From Acetofilamentum sp. (GTDB lineage Bacteria > Bacteroidota > Bacteroidia > Bacteroidales > DTU049): a stretch of 6,554 bases of DNA. Positions 1-6,408 of the stretch are shown here, one piece after another. The translations under genes and the position numbers were made by a program. Numbering within the stretch: position 1 is the first letter of the stretch; the number at the start of each line of letters is the position of its first letter. Location: NCBI GenBank assembly GCA_020720525.1, contig DYON01000148.1, forward strand, positions 1 to 6,554, given 5' to 3'. The notes beneath the pieces are model-generated. The model worked only from the letters and a program-made list of their open reading frames with translations, had not been told where the DNA came from and ran no database searches.

Positions 1-4
1 AGTG

Positions 5-37
5 TTTCGTGGCTAAATAAGCAAAAAAGCCACGAAA
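5..37. repeat. Perfect 10-bp inverted repeat (hairpin) downstream of the VWA gene
   Basis: The arms TTTCGTGGCT (5-14) and AGCCACGAAA (28-37) are exact reverse complements around a 13-nt A-rich loop. The hairpin starts 24 nt beyond the stop codon of the VWA gene, where a transcription terminator would be expected. However, no T-run follows the stem in the minus-strand direction, so it is not a classical intrinsic terminator. It could be a 3'-end stabilising hairpin, a weak or Rho-assisted terminator, or part of a feature cut off by the window edge. The arms are seen directly; the role is inference. Confidence 0.5.
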
Positions 38-61
38 TGTATCGAAGAATGACGATGAAAA

Positions 62-2356
62 CTACTTTCCAGCCTTGTTTTTCATCACCTGAATAAGAGC
101 AACAGCATAAGTATTGATTGATTCTACCAATTTATGCACATCTTCGTCTTTGGCATCGGGGTAAAGCTTTTTCACTTGCACTAAAGCGCTGTTTATTGCA
201 TCTAAAGCACCTTGCTCGTTGCCAACAGCATGAGCTTCGGCCATCACTTTGAGCGATTGATTGAGGATGGCAATGGCATACAGCTTTTTGTGTTGTGCTT
301 CCATTACCAGCTCGAGCTGTCCTGTGGCTGGCGACCATTTCAGATATGCTTTCTCCTCTTGTACAACTTCTTTATTCTTTTTGAAATCGAAAAATGTCAT
401 TTTAATGATAACTGGGGCGTTTTCGATTTCGGGGGTTGGATTTTTTAAATCGAATTTCACCAGAGCAAGCGTATTCAATCCGCTGTAAATGTTATCGAGC
501 TTCATGTCAACTGTTTTGGCATCGCGTTGTTGGGTTGGGAAGCCATAAAGTTGTTTGAAAACAATTTGCTCGTTGTAAATTATTTCCACATGAACATCTT
601 TAGCACAAGGACTCAAAACGCTGGATAGTTCTCTTTCGAAAATTCGATTAATTTCGGCTGCAGTTCCTGCAAATTGCATTAAACCTCCACCACAAGTTGC
701 CAGCAAAGTAAGCAGCGACTGATTGTAGCCGTCGCCAACACCAACTGCCGAAAGTTCGATTCCTTTTAAATTGTATTCTTTCGATTTACTCACAATCTCA
801 TCAATCGGGGTTGTACCATAACCATCGGTAAGCAAAACCACCCTGTTTGTTCCTTTGGAAATGAAATTTTTGAGCACCTGTTCATAGCCATCCACCATTC
901 CATTATAAATATTGGTTCCACCGCTAGCTTCGATATCTTCAATCATATCTCTGAAGTATTTTCCATCTCCGATGGGCCGAGCCGACACAAGCACAGTCGA
1001 TTCTTCGTCGAATGCAATAAGCGAAACAATATCGGTTGGTCGGAGTTTGCCAATATAATTCAAAAGGGCCTTTTTAAGTGTGCCAATGCGGTTGTCGCCC
1101 TCCATCGATCCGCTTTTATCGACAACAAGTGCAATATTGAGTGGAGGACCATAAATGCCCCCATCGTCTTTGCGTGCTTTAAAACCAATTTGCAATACAG
1201 CCTCTTTCGATTGAGCATTTACTTCTCCGTTGGTCCAAGTCACGGTCATTCCTATTGCGTCTTCGTTTTTCGGTTCGGGAAACTGCTCAGTAATAAATTC
1301 GAGAAACGATTGAACCATAAGATCTTGGGGAGTTGGAATATATCGCTCGGGGAATTGCAATTTGGGATCGGGCATGTAGGTGAAACTCACTTCGGCATTG
1401 GCAATTCCTTGCACATCGAGATAATTCAACACATCAACATCCCTTTGATAGCGAAAGTTTACCATGTATTTTCTTCGGGCAGGAACCAAAAAATAGGCTT
1501 CGCCATTGGTGTTTGTTTTCGATTTATATACTTTGTTGGTTCCCAGCATTCGCAAATACACATCTTCGTTTCCTAAACTCGCTATTCCAGGTTGCATCAC
1601 ATTCATTTTAACAAGAACTCGCGACGATGTTCCATTGGCAGTTTTGGTAAGCAATTGAGTGATGGTGTCGTTTTTGTTGGTTTCGGTGATATTGGTTGGC
1701 TCATAGGTAAACTGAACCGAACTGCCGGCGCCTTTGGGCACATCGACATAGGTGAAACTTTCGAAACCATCAATATCGACCTCATATTCGTTGTTGCCTG
1801 GCACAAAAAACTCGGCAACACCTACTGAATTGGTTTTTCCGACATAGATCAATCCCAACTTGTAGCAAGTCAGAAAAACAGGGAAGTTGACCAGCGGACT
1901 GTTGTTGTTTTTTAGAATTTTCAGCTTTACGTATTCCTCGGTCTCAGGATTCCGTTTTGCTCCAGAAGGAGGAGGATTGACCAATTTCAAATTCAACGTG
2001 CTCCGATCGACTGGATGACGATGGGTTCGCTTGTAGTCGGCATAATCGTATGTAATAGACATTGAGCGGGTTGACGATCCAGCTTCGGGAACTTCGATGG
2101 TTCGGTAATTTTTTATACTATCTACATTCAAACTCCATTCTCTGCCAGAGGTGATATCGAACACCACAACGCCATCTTGGTTTGTACTTTTCGACATGTA
2201 TTCTTTGGTCGATTTTTCGATGAGCGTCACCGGCATTTTGTTTATAGGCGCCATGTGGTTATTTACCACCTTTACTGTAAGTTTACACGAGCCTTGGGCA
2301 AAACTCATCTGAAAAGCACACAGTATGCTTAGCAGAAAAATGGTAAATTTTTTCAT
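62..2356 (-). CDS. Secreted von Willebrand factor type A domain protein with three N-terminal beta-rich repeats
   Basis: A 764-residue protein is read from the ATG at 2354-2356. A start 13 codons upstream is possible, but it would place a polar stretch before a normal signal peptide (MKKFTIFLLS, cleavage near FAQ at 19-21), so the inner start is preferred. Residues about 23-105, 141-220 and 246-330 form three diverged copies of one beta-rich unit. Shared features are a K-S/T-x-N-x-x-G turn, a central V-P or D-I-T strand, and an ending like S-x-x-F/I-T-Y. They resemble Ig-like or carboxypeptidase-regulatory folds. A linker (331-404) leads to the VWA domain (about 405-580). Its metal site (MIDAS) looks complete: D413-x-S415-x-S417, T481 and D511. 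A beta region (585-675) and a helical tail (676-764) follow. VWA domains usually mediate metal-dependent protein binding; the partner here is unknown. There is no type IX secretion tail and no lipobox, so a periplasmic or externally released location is inferred. It has its own gap upstream, so it is probably transcribed alone. Overall order is loosely YfbK-like, but I cannot assign it there. Confidence 0.9.
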   Translation of the reverse strand: MKKFTIFLLSILCAFQMSFAQGSCKLTVKVVNNHMAPINKMPVTLIEKSTKEYMSKSTNQDGVVVFDITSGREWSLNVDSIKNYRTIEVPEAGSSTRSMSITYDYADYKRTHRHPVDRSTLNLKLVNPPPSGAKRNPETEEYVKLKILKNNNSPLVNFPVFLTCYKLGLIYVGKTNSVGVAEFFVPGNNEYEVDIDGFESFTYVDVPKGAGSSVQFTYEPTNITETNKNDTITQLLTKTANGTSSRVLVKMNVMQPGIASLGNEDVYLRMLGTNKVYKSKTNTNGEAYFLVPARRKYMVNFRYQRDVDVLNYLDVQGIANAEVSFTYMPDPKLQFPERYIPTPQDLMVQSFLEFITEQFPEPKNEDAIGMTVTWTNGEVNAQSKEAVLQIGFKARKDDGGIYGPPLNIALVVDKSGSMEGDNRIGTLKKALLNYIGKLRPTDIVSLIAFDEESTVLVSARPIGDGKYFRDMIEDIEASGGTNIYNGMVDGYEQVLKNFISKGTNRVVLLTDGYGTTPIDEIVSKSKEYNLKGIELSAVGVGDGYNQSLLTLLATCGGGLMQFAGTAAEINRIFERELSSVLSPCAKDVHVEIIYNEQIVFKQLYGFPTQQRDAKTVDMKLDNIYSGLNTLALVKFDLKNPTPEIENAPVIIKMTFFDFKKNKEVVQEEKAYLKWSPATGQLELVMEAQHKKLYAIAILNQSLKVMAEAHAVGNEQGALDAINSALVQVKKLYPDAKDEDVHKLVESINTYAVALIQVMKNKAGK

Positions 2357-2417
2357 GGTAATTTGATTTAGATAATAAAAAAGAACCTGTCGCAAAATTC
2401 TAACGAATACAAAAGCG

Positions 2418-2440
2418 AGAATATTTTACAAGAATATTTT
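2418..2440. repeat. 10-bp direct repeat upstream of the VWA gene
   Basis: AGAATATTTT occurs at 2418-2427 and again at 2431-2440, a 13-bp period, 62-84 bp upstream of the VWA start codon. It lies between the terminator of the transporter gene and the VWA gene. The AT-rich repeats could be a regulator site or simply a promoter-proximal AT tract. I found no convincing -33/-7 pair in this gap to anchor them. Confidence 0.4.
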
Positions 2441-2474
2441 TTAATAAAAAAGCCGGATATAAAACCCAGCTTTT
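2441..2474 (-). terminator. Intrinsic terminator of the OPT transporter gene
   Basis: In the minus-strand RNA the sequence AAAAGCUGGG (2474-2465) pairs with UCCGGCUUUU (2457-2448). The stem is about 10 bp and includes two G-U wobbles, with a 7-nt U/A-rich loop. It is followed at once by a U-rich tract (down to 2441). It begins 12 nt after the transporter stop codon. Read on the plus strand the wobbles become mismatches, so the hairpin is directional and belongs to the transporter transcript. Confidence 0.75.
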
Positions 2475-2485
2475 CTGTTTTATAA

Positions 2486-4516
2486 TTAGAGTTTCGCTCT
2501 TAAGCTATCCCAAATGAAATAGACAATTAGCAAAATGAATGCGAAGAGAGCTAAAAGTTGAGGCCATGGGCAACCTTCGATAAACTGCCATGCGCCATCG
2601 ACCTGAACTTGATTGAAATGAGTATTAAGATCGATATTGAAAAAGAGCAACATTGCTCCAACCACACCAAATAGAGCCGCTCCAGCAATAAATCCACTCG
2701 AAATAAGTGTTCCTCTTTGTTCGCGAGCTTTGTTGATTTCAGGATTTTTACTGCTGTTCGAAATGTATTTCTGAAGCAAACCACCAATAATGAGTGGCGT
2801 GTTGAGTTGCAATGGAATAAACATTCCGAGAGCAAAAGCTAAAGGAGATATTTTGAGCCAATTTACAAGAAGTGAAATAATGCCACCAATTGCAAAAAGT
2901 ATCCAAGGAACATGCGCACCTGGCTGCATAAGAGGTTCAATGATAGATGCCATTGCATTTGCTTGTGGTGCAATCATTGGGTCGGGGGTATCGGCAGTTT
3001 TCACAAAGCCATATGCATCGTTGAGAATATAAATTACAATTCCGACAGTAGCAGCCGAAACGAGTGTACCCAAAAACTTCCACGATTGCTGTTTGGCAGG
3101 CGTTGAGCCCAGCCAGTAACCAACCTTGAGGTCGGTAATAAAACCACCTGCCATCGAAAGAGCTGTGCAAACAACGCCTCCAATAACCAATGCAGCAACC
3201 ATTCCCGAAGGTCCTTCGAGGCCAACTCCAACTAAAACCACCGACGAAAGTATGAGCGTCATGAGCGTCATTCCCGAAACAGGATTAGAACCCACAATTG
3301 CAATGGCATTGGCAGCCACAGTGGTAAAAAGAAAAGCGACAATAACCAGCGTTGCAAGAGCCACCAAAGCCTGCACCAATGTTATTTGAACTCCAGCGTA
3401 AAGGAAGATGAAAATGGCAATTACAGTAAATAGAATCAAAAGCAGTACAAAAGTCATTTTAATGTCTTTCTGCGTTCTTTCGGGCTTTTCGGTAACTTTT
3501 TTGCCCGATAAACCCGAAAAAGCGAGCCCAAACGACCGTTTAATCACTCCCGACGACTTGATAATACCAATTATTCCAGCCATTGCAATGGCTCCAATTC
3601 CAATAGGGCGAACATAAGTTGAGAAGATCGCCTCGGCCGACATAGCTGCAAACATGTTCACCCCCCCACCCGACGCAGCAACCATATTTCCGATTTCGTT
3701 GATCAGAGGAATAAAAACCAGCCACGAAAGCATAGAGCCAACAGCAATAATAAGTGCATATCGCAATCCAATCAAATATCCGAAGCTAAACACAAGAGCA
3801 CTAATATTGAGTTTAAAAACCATTTTTGTATTCTCGGCCAATTCGGCACCCCAAGGGATGACGCGTGTAGTAACAGTTTCTTCCCACAACTTGAATTGGG
3901 CCGACATGAAATCGTAAACACCACCAATGAGTCCGCTAACAATTAAAATACCAGCTTGTTTTCCACCCTTTTCGCCCGAAATTAGAATTTCGGTTGTGGC
4001 TTTTGCCTCAGGGAAAGGAAATTTGCCGTGTTGTTCCTTTACAAAATACTTTCGGAAAGGAATAAGGAACAAAATCCCAAGCACGCCACCTAGTAGCGAG
4101 GCAAGAAAAATTTGAATAAAATTGACCTCAATTTCGGGATATTTGAATTGGAGAATATACAGCGCAGGAATGGTAAAAATGGCTCCAGCCACAATCACAC
4201 CCGAGCTTGCTCCAATGGATTGAATAATTACATTTTGCCCCAGTGCATTTTTTTTGCGCGAAAGTGCCGATGCTCCAATAGCAATAATAGAAATGGGGAT
4301 TGCTGCCTCGAACACTTGACCAATTTTCAGTCCGGCATAGGCAGCTGCTGCAGAAAAAATAACAGCCATAAGCAAACCCATTACAACCGACCAAACAGTA
4401 ACTTCGGGATATTTTTTGCTTGGCGACATTACGGGTTCGTATGTTTCGCCTTCGTTTAGTTCGCGATAAGCGTTTTCGGGCAAATCGACTGGCTTTTCGC
4501 TGTGTAGGTCTTCCAT
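2486..4516 (-). CDS. OPT-family oligopeptide transporter
   Basis: A 676-residue integral inner-membrane protein with roughly 14-16 hydrophobic segments, the usual size for prokaryotic members of the oligopeptide transporter (OPT) family. Family signatures visible are the NPVSGMT motif at 411-417 next to a long hydrophobic helix, the K-F-P-F-P-E-A segment at 165-171 (equivalent of the conserved P-x-G/A-x-A-x-E region), the D-L-K-x-G-Y-x-x-G-S-T-P-x-K-Q-Q block at 462-477, and the G-M-F-I-P-L-Q segment at 564-570. The first 38 residues are polar and acidic and likely cytoplasmic. Characterised OPT proteins are secondary transporters that take up small peptides, glutathione-like peptides or metal chelates, usually with protons. 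The substrate of this bacterial branch is poorly defined and cannot be read from the sequence. The ATG at 4514-4516 is the first in-frame start and gives a natural N-terminus. A promoter-like pair of boxes and a downstream terminator suggest a monocistronic unit. It lies 108 bp downstream of a membrane-bound AraC-type regulator in the same orientation. Confidence 0.93.
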   Translation of the reverse strand: MEDLHSEKPVDLPENAYRELNEGETYEPVMSPSKKYPEVTVWSVVMGLLMAVIFSAAAAYAGLKIGQVFEAAIPISIIAIGASALSRKKNALGQNVIIQSIGASSGVIVAGAIFTIPALYILQFKYPEIEVNFIQIFLASLLGGVLGILFLIPFRKYFVKEQHGKFPFPEAKATTEILISGEKGGKQAGILIVSGLIGGVYDFMSAQFKLWEETVTTRVIPWGAELAENTKMVFKLNISALVFSFGYLIGLRYALIIAVGSMLSWLVFIPLINEIGNMVAASGGGVNMFAAMSAEAIFSTYVRPIGIGAIAMAGIIGIIKSSGVIKRSFGLAFSGLSGKKVTEKPERTQKDIKMTFVLLLILFTVIAIFIFLYAGVQITLVQALVALATLVIVAFLFTTVAANAIAIVGSNPVSGMTLMTLILSSVVLVGVGLEGPSGMVAALVIGGVVCTALSMAGGFITDLKVGYWLGSTPAKQQSWKFLGTLVSAATVGIVIYILNDAYGFVKTADTPDPMIAPQANAMASIIEPLMQPGAHVPWILFAIGGIISLLVNWLKISPLAFALGMFIPLQLNTPLIIGGLLQKYISNSSKNPEINKAREQRGTLISSGFIAGAALFGVVGAMLLFFNIDLNTHFNQVQVDGAWQFIEGCPWPQLLALFAFILLIVYFIWDSLRAKL

Positions 4517-4548
4517 ATCGGTGGTATTAAATTAACAAATAAGGGCTG

Positions 4549-4582
4549 CAAGATAGCAAAAGTTTATGCATCTGAGCAAAAA
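4549..4582 (-). promoter_or_regulatory. Bacteroidota-type promoter candidate for the OPT gene
   Basis: On the minus strand, TTTTTG (4582-4577) is followed after 21 bp by TATCTTGC (from 4555), about 32 nt before the transporter start codon. The Bacteroidota housekeeping promoter is TTG/TTTG near -33 and TAnnTTTG near -7, with a spacing around 17-23 bp. The -7 box here is one T short of consensus, so this is a plausible but imperfect match judged by eye. Confidence 0.4.
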
Positions 4583-4590
4583 TCTGTAAC

Positions 4591-4622
4591 AAAAAGTCCT
4601 TTTTGCGAACCGAAAGCAAAAA
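4591..4622 (-). terminator. Weak terminator-like hairpin after the regulator gene
   Basis: In the minus-strand RNA, UUUUUGC (4622-4616) pairs with GCAAAAA (4606-4600) around a 9-nt loop. A short GGAC spacer and UUUUU (4595-4591) follow. The hairpin starts 2 nt beyond the regulator's stop codon. The stem is AU-rich and the U-run is displaced, so termination may be leaky and some read-through into the transporter gene is possible. Confidence 0.35.
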
Positions 4623-4624
4623 AC

Positions 4625-5602
4625 TTAGTTTTTATTCGATTTTTGAAAATAAGCTGGGGTGAGTCCTGTTATTTTTTTAAATGCATTGTTGAACGAAATT
4701 CGGGAGTTAAAACCAGCAGACGATGCAATTCCTTCGAGCGAAAAATGAGCCTTTTCTGGATCGAGCAACAACCTACGGGCTTCTTTTATCCGATATGTGT
4801 TGATGAAGTTATTAAAGTTGGTTTCGTGAATTTCGTTTATAACTTGAGAAAGATAACGACGGTTGGTTCCAACAAGCTCCGATAAATCTTCTACAGTCAA
4901 ATCGAGTCGTAAAAAAACACGTCCATACTCCATTACTTCGAGCAGTTTCTCATTAATTGCCTTTTTTTGTTCTATGGTAAGCGAAGATTTAACATACTTT
5001 TCGTCAACATCTGTTTGTTCAATATTGACTGTAGGTATATTTGTTTTGGGATAAACCCTGTTGTCGTGAAGCAACATGTCTTGGCGAGCAAGTTCAATAT
5101 TTTGCTTCAACATAATTTGGTAGGCACTTCGCTTTTGGCGATACAAATACATGAAAATCGCCCCAAATACTAAACTAACCAACAAAACCAAAACAATAAA
5201 AAACAAAACCATTCGCTCGCGCCGAATACGTCCTTCCTGCTCTCTAATCAATAAGGATTGAATTTCAATTTCGCGATTTTTCGAATCGACTTGATATCGG
5301 GTTTCCATTTCGGCCATACTGGATGCCGATGTTTCGTTGAACAAAGTGTCTTTTAAAGCCGACGACTTCTGCAAATACTCGAAAGATTTTCGATAATCGC
5401 CTTGTTGTTCGGCAATATTCGAGAGCATTGAATATGCATATTCTTCGTCGCGGGTTGAATGAATGGAATGCGAAATCTCTGTTGCTTTTTCAAAATAATA
5501 AATAGCTTTACTGTTATCGCCAGCAAACACATAGGCTTTTCCCAAATTGCTCAACGAAAAAACCTGCCCAAGCAAATCGGAAATCGACATTTGGATTTGC
5601 AA
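4625..5602 (-). CDS. C-terminal part: two TPRs, coiled coil, membrane helix and AraC-type DNA-binding domain
   Basis: This is the in-frame continuation after the TGA. If translated separately it would begin at TTG (5600-5602, 325 residues) or ATG (5588-5590, 321 residues), neither with a clear ribosome binding site. In fragment numbering: the two last TPRs are at about 12-44 and 55-86; a charged helix E/R/Q-rich at 89-130; the membrane helix 131-154, starting MVLFFIVLVLL; and the HTH_18/AraC domain about 233-320. The first HTH covers roughly 235-257 (L-T-V-E-D-L-S-E-L-V-G). The second covers roughly 288-319 and carries the AraC hallmark G-F-N-S-R-I-S-F-N-N-A-F-K-K-I-T-G-L-T-P. The domain is complete, so DNA binding should be intact if the protein is made. 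Without the upstream half it would lack a signal peptide, which could change its membrane topology. Target genes are unknown; the adjacent OPT transporter gene is only a positional candidate. Confidence 0.75.
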   Translation of the reverse strand: MQIQMSISDLLGQVFSLSNLGKAYVFAGDNSKAIYYFEKATEISHSIHSTRDEEYAYSMLSNIAEQQGDYRKSFEYLQKSSALKDTLFNETSASSMAEMETRYQVDSKNREIEIQSLLIREQEGRIRRERMVLFFIVLVLLVSLVFGAIFMYLYRQKRSAYQIMLKQNIELARQDMLLHDNRVYPKTNIPTVNIEQTDVDEKYVKSSLTIEQKKAINEKLLEVMEYGRVFLRLDLTVEDLSELVGTNRRYLSQVINEIHETNFNNFINTYRIKEARRLLLDPEKAHFSLEGIASSAGFNSRISFNNAFKKITGLTPAYFQKSNKN

Positions 5603-5641
5603 TGCGTCCGAAAACCATTTAATTGCTTCTTCCAGATTTCC

Positions 5642-6247
5642 TCAATCGAGATAACTATTTCCAATATTATCGTAGGATGTTGAAATCATCACACTGTCGT
5701 TGAGCGATTTACTTATATCAAGCGACTTTTTGTAGTAAACCAATGCGGAGTCGGGTTGCCCAAAATTGCGGTACACAATTCCAATGTTTTCGTACGATTC
5801 GCCAATTCCCTTCGTATTGTTTATCGATTTTTCGATGTCAAGCGATTGTCGATAATAATCCAAAGCGATGTTGTACTTTTTCCAAAAGAAATAAATTGCA
5901 CCAATATTATTAAGAATTGCAGCTTTCCACCTAGCATCGCCAAGCGAATCCATCACCGAAAAAGCTTTCTGATAGTATTGAAGTGAATTGGAATAATCGC
6001 CAATGTAGTCGTACACAATCCCAGCGCTGGTGTAAAACTCACCAAGCACATGCGCCGAATCGGCTTTGGACGCCAGTTGTATTCCTTTTTGATAAACCAC
6101 CAACGAATTCACATAGTCGCATCGCTCAAAAAGACTGTCGCCTACTTGCATTATCAAACGCAAATCGGCATTATTGTGAGTCTGCGTAAAACCACACAAC
6201 GAGATTGTTGACATCAAAAACGACAAGATAATTTGATAAACACGCAT
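5642..6247 (-). CDS. N-terminal part: signal peptide and four and a half TPRs, ending at an in-frame TGA
   Basis: A 201-residue product from the ATG at 6245-6247. The first 22 residues are a signal peptide (MRVYQIILSF, hydrophobic core, cleavage around G-F-T-Q). The C at 18 is preceded by S-L, not a lipobox, so lipoprotein processing is unlikely. TPRs at about 32-63, 70-103, 110-143 and 150-183 share the pattern (I/L)-G-x-x-Y-x-x-x-G/K-x-x-x-x-A/S-L-x-Y-Y-x-K-x-L/F. A fifth repeat starts at 190 (S-Y-D-N-I-G-N-S-Y-L-D) and is cut by the TGA after D201. If made alone this would be a soluble periplasmic TPR fragment without an output domain. TPRs bind proteins or peptides; the ligand is unknown. 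The start is supported by the signal peptide and by a promoter-like box 58 bp upstream. Confidence 0.75.
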   Translation of the reverse strand: MRVYQIILSFLMSTISLCGFTQTHNNADLRLIMQVGDSLFERCDYVNSLVVYQKGIQLASKADSAHVLGEFYTSAGIVYDYIGDYSNSLQYYQKAFSVMDSLGDARWKAAILNNIGAIYFFWKKYNIALDYYRQSLDIEKSINNTKGIGESYENIGIVYRNFGQPDSALVYYKKSLDISKSLNDSVMISTSYDNIGNSYLD

Positions 6248-6304
6248 GCAATTCGCTTTAATTCAGTTGCTCTCTCAAAAAGTTCATCTAAAAATTTCAA
6301 GGTG

Positions 6305-6312
6305 CAAGTATA
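6305..6312 (-). promoter_or_regulatory. -7-like promoter box for the TPR/AraC regulator gene
   Basis: TATACTTG (6312-6305 on the minus strand, followed by CACC) matches the Bacteroidota -7 element TAnnTTTG at all but one position. It sits about 58 nt before the start codon and just after the terminator of the preceding gene. A good -33 TTG is not seen at the expected distance; the best candidate there is TGGTTT. Judged by eye. Confidence 0.4.
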
Positions 6313-6350
6313 GCGATTTTTTATCGTTTAAACCATATAATGTATGTCCT

Positions 6351-6389
6351 AAAAAGCAAAAAAGAGTAACTGAAATCAGCTACTCTTTT
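6351..6389 (-). terminator. Strong intrinsic terminator of the partial gene at the right edge
   Basis: In the minus-strand RNA, AAAAGAGUAGCUG (6389-6377) pairs with CAGUUACUCUUUU (6372-6360), a 13-bp stem with one G-U wobble and a 4-nt loop AUUU. Two U-rich stretches follow (6360-6358 continuing the stem's U-run, then 6355-6351). It starts 19 nt after the stop codon of the edge gene. In the opposite direction the wobble becomes a mismatch and the T-run is shorter, so it mainly serves minus-strand transcription. It isolates the regulator gene from upstream transcription. Confidence 0.8.
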
Positions 6390-6408
6390 CTCAGCAAGCG
6401 AAATAGTA

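Larger units (their letters stand above)
4625..6247 (-). pseudogene. TPR - membrane helix - AraC-type HTH regulator interrupted by an in-frame TGA
   Basis: The two open frames here are exactly in phase and together encode one 540-codon protein, with codon 202 being TGA (5642-5644). Order of parts: signal peptide 1-22; seven TPRs about 40 residues apart (about 32-63, 70-103, 110-143, 150-183, 190-223, 227-259, 270-301); a charged coiled-coil stretch 304-345; one membrane helix 346-369; a linker; and an AraC/HTH_18 DNA-binding domain about 448-535. Periplasmic TPRs joined to a cytoplasmic HTH make a one-component membrane regulator, a known Bacteroidota architecture. The stop falls between D201 and G203 inside TPR5, where the aligned residues of the other repeats vary (I, W, F, A, Q). 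A single base change therefore explains it. No frameshift or other lesion is visible, so the break is either recent, suppressed by readthrough, or a sequencing error. The downstream half keeps a normal-looking domain. The call of pseudogene is provisional. Confidence 0.7.

Noticed and set aside
62..130. Type IX secretion C-terminal sorting domain on the VWA protein
   Set aside because: The C-terminus is a helical stretch ending in K-N-K-A-G-K, without the beta-rich, Gly/Lys-containing tail typical of that system.
3253..3272. Tandem 9-bp repeat TGAGCGTCA in the transporter gene
   Set aside because: It encodes M-T-L-M-T-L immediately after the conserved NPVSG motif and is explained by the protein sequence.
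4112..4459. Plus-strand open frame of 115 codons opposite the transporter gene
   Set aside because: It is antisense to a well-supported membrane transporter gene. Its translation is low-complexity and rich in Asn, Cys and His, as expected from a shadow frame. The other plus-strand frames in the window are similar.
5600..5644. Selenocysteine insertion at the in-frame TGA
   Set aside because: The TGA falls in a structural TPR, not near a redox motif. No convincing bacterial SECIS-type hairpin is visible just downstream, and the aligned column in other repeats is never Cys.
4625..6247. Organism-wide recoding of TGA as Trp or Gly
   Set aside because: Only one in-frame TGA occurs in about 1,970 codons, and every tryptophan seen is TGG. 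The other genes do not use TGA as a stop, so the window alone does not fully exclude it, but the codon pattern makes it unlikely.
6296..6331. Short CGAT-TTTTT-ATCG palindrome near the regulator promoter
   Set aside because: Only a 4-bp arm is perfect in AT-rich sequence; this is expected by chance.
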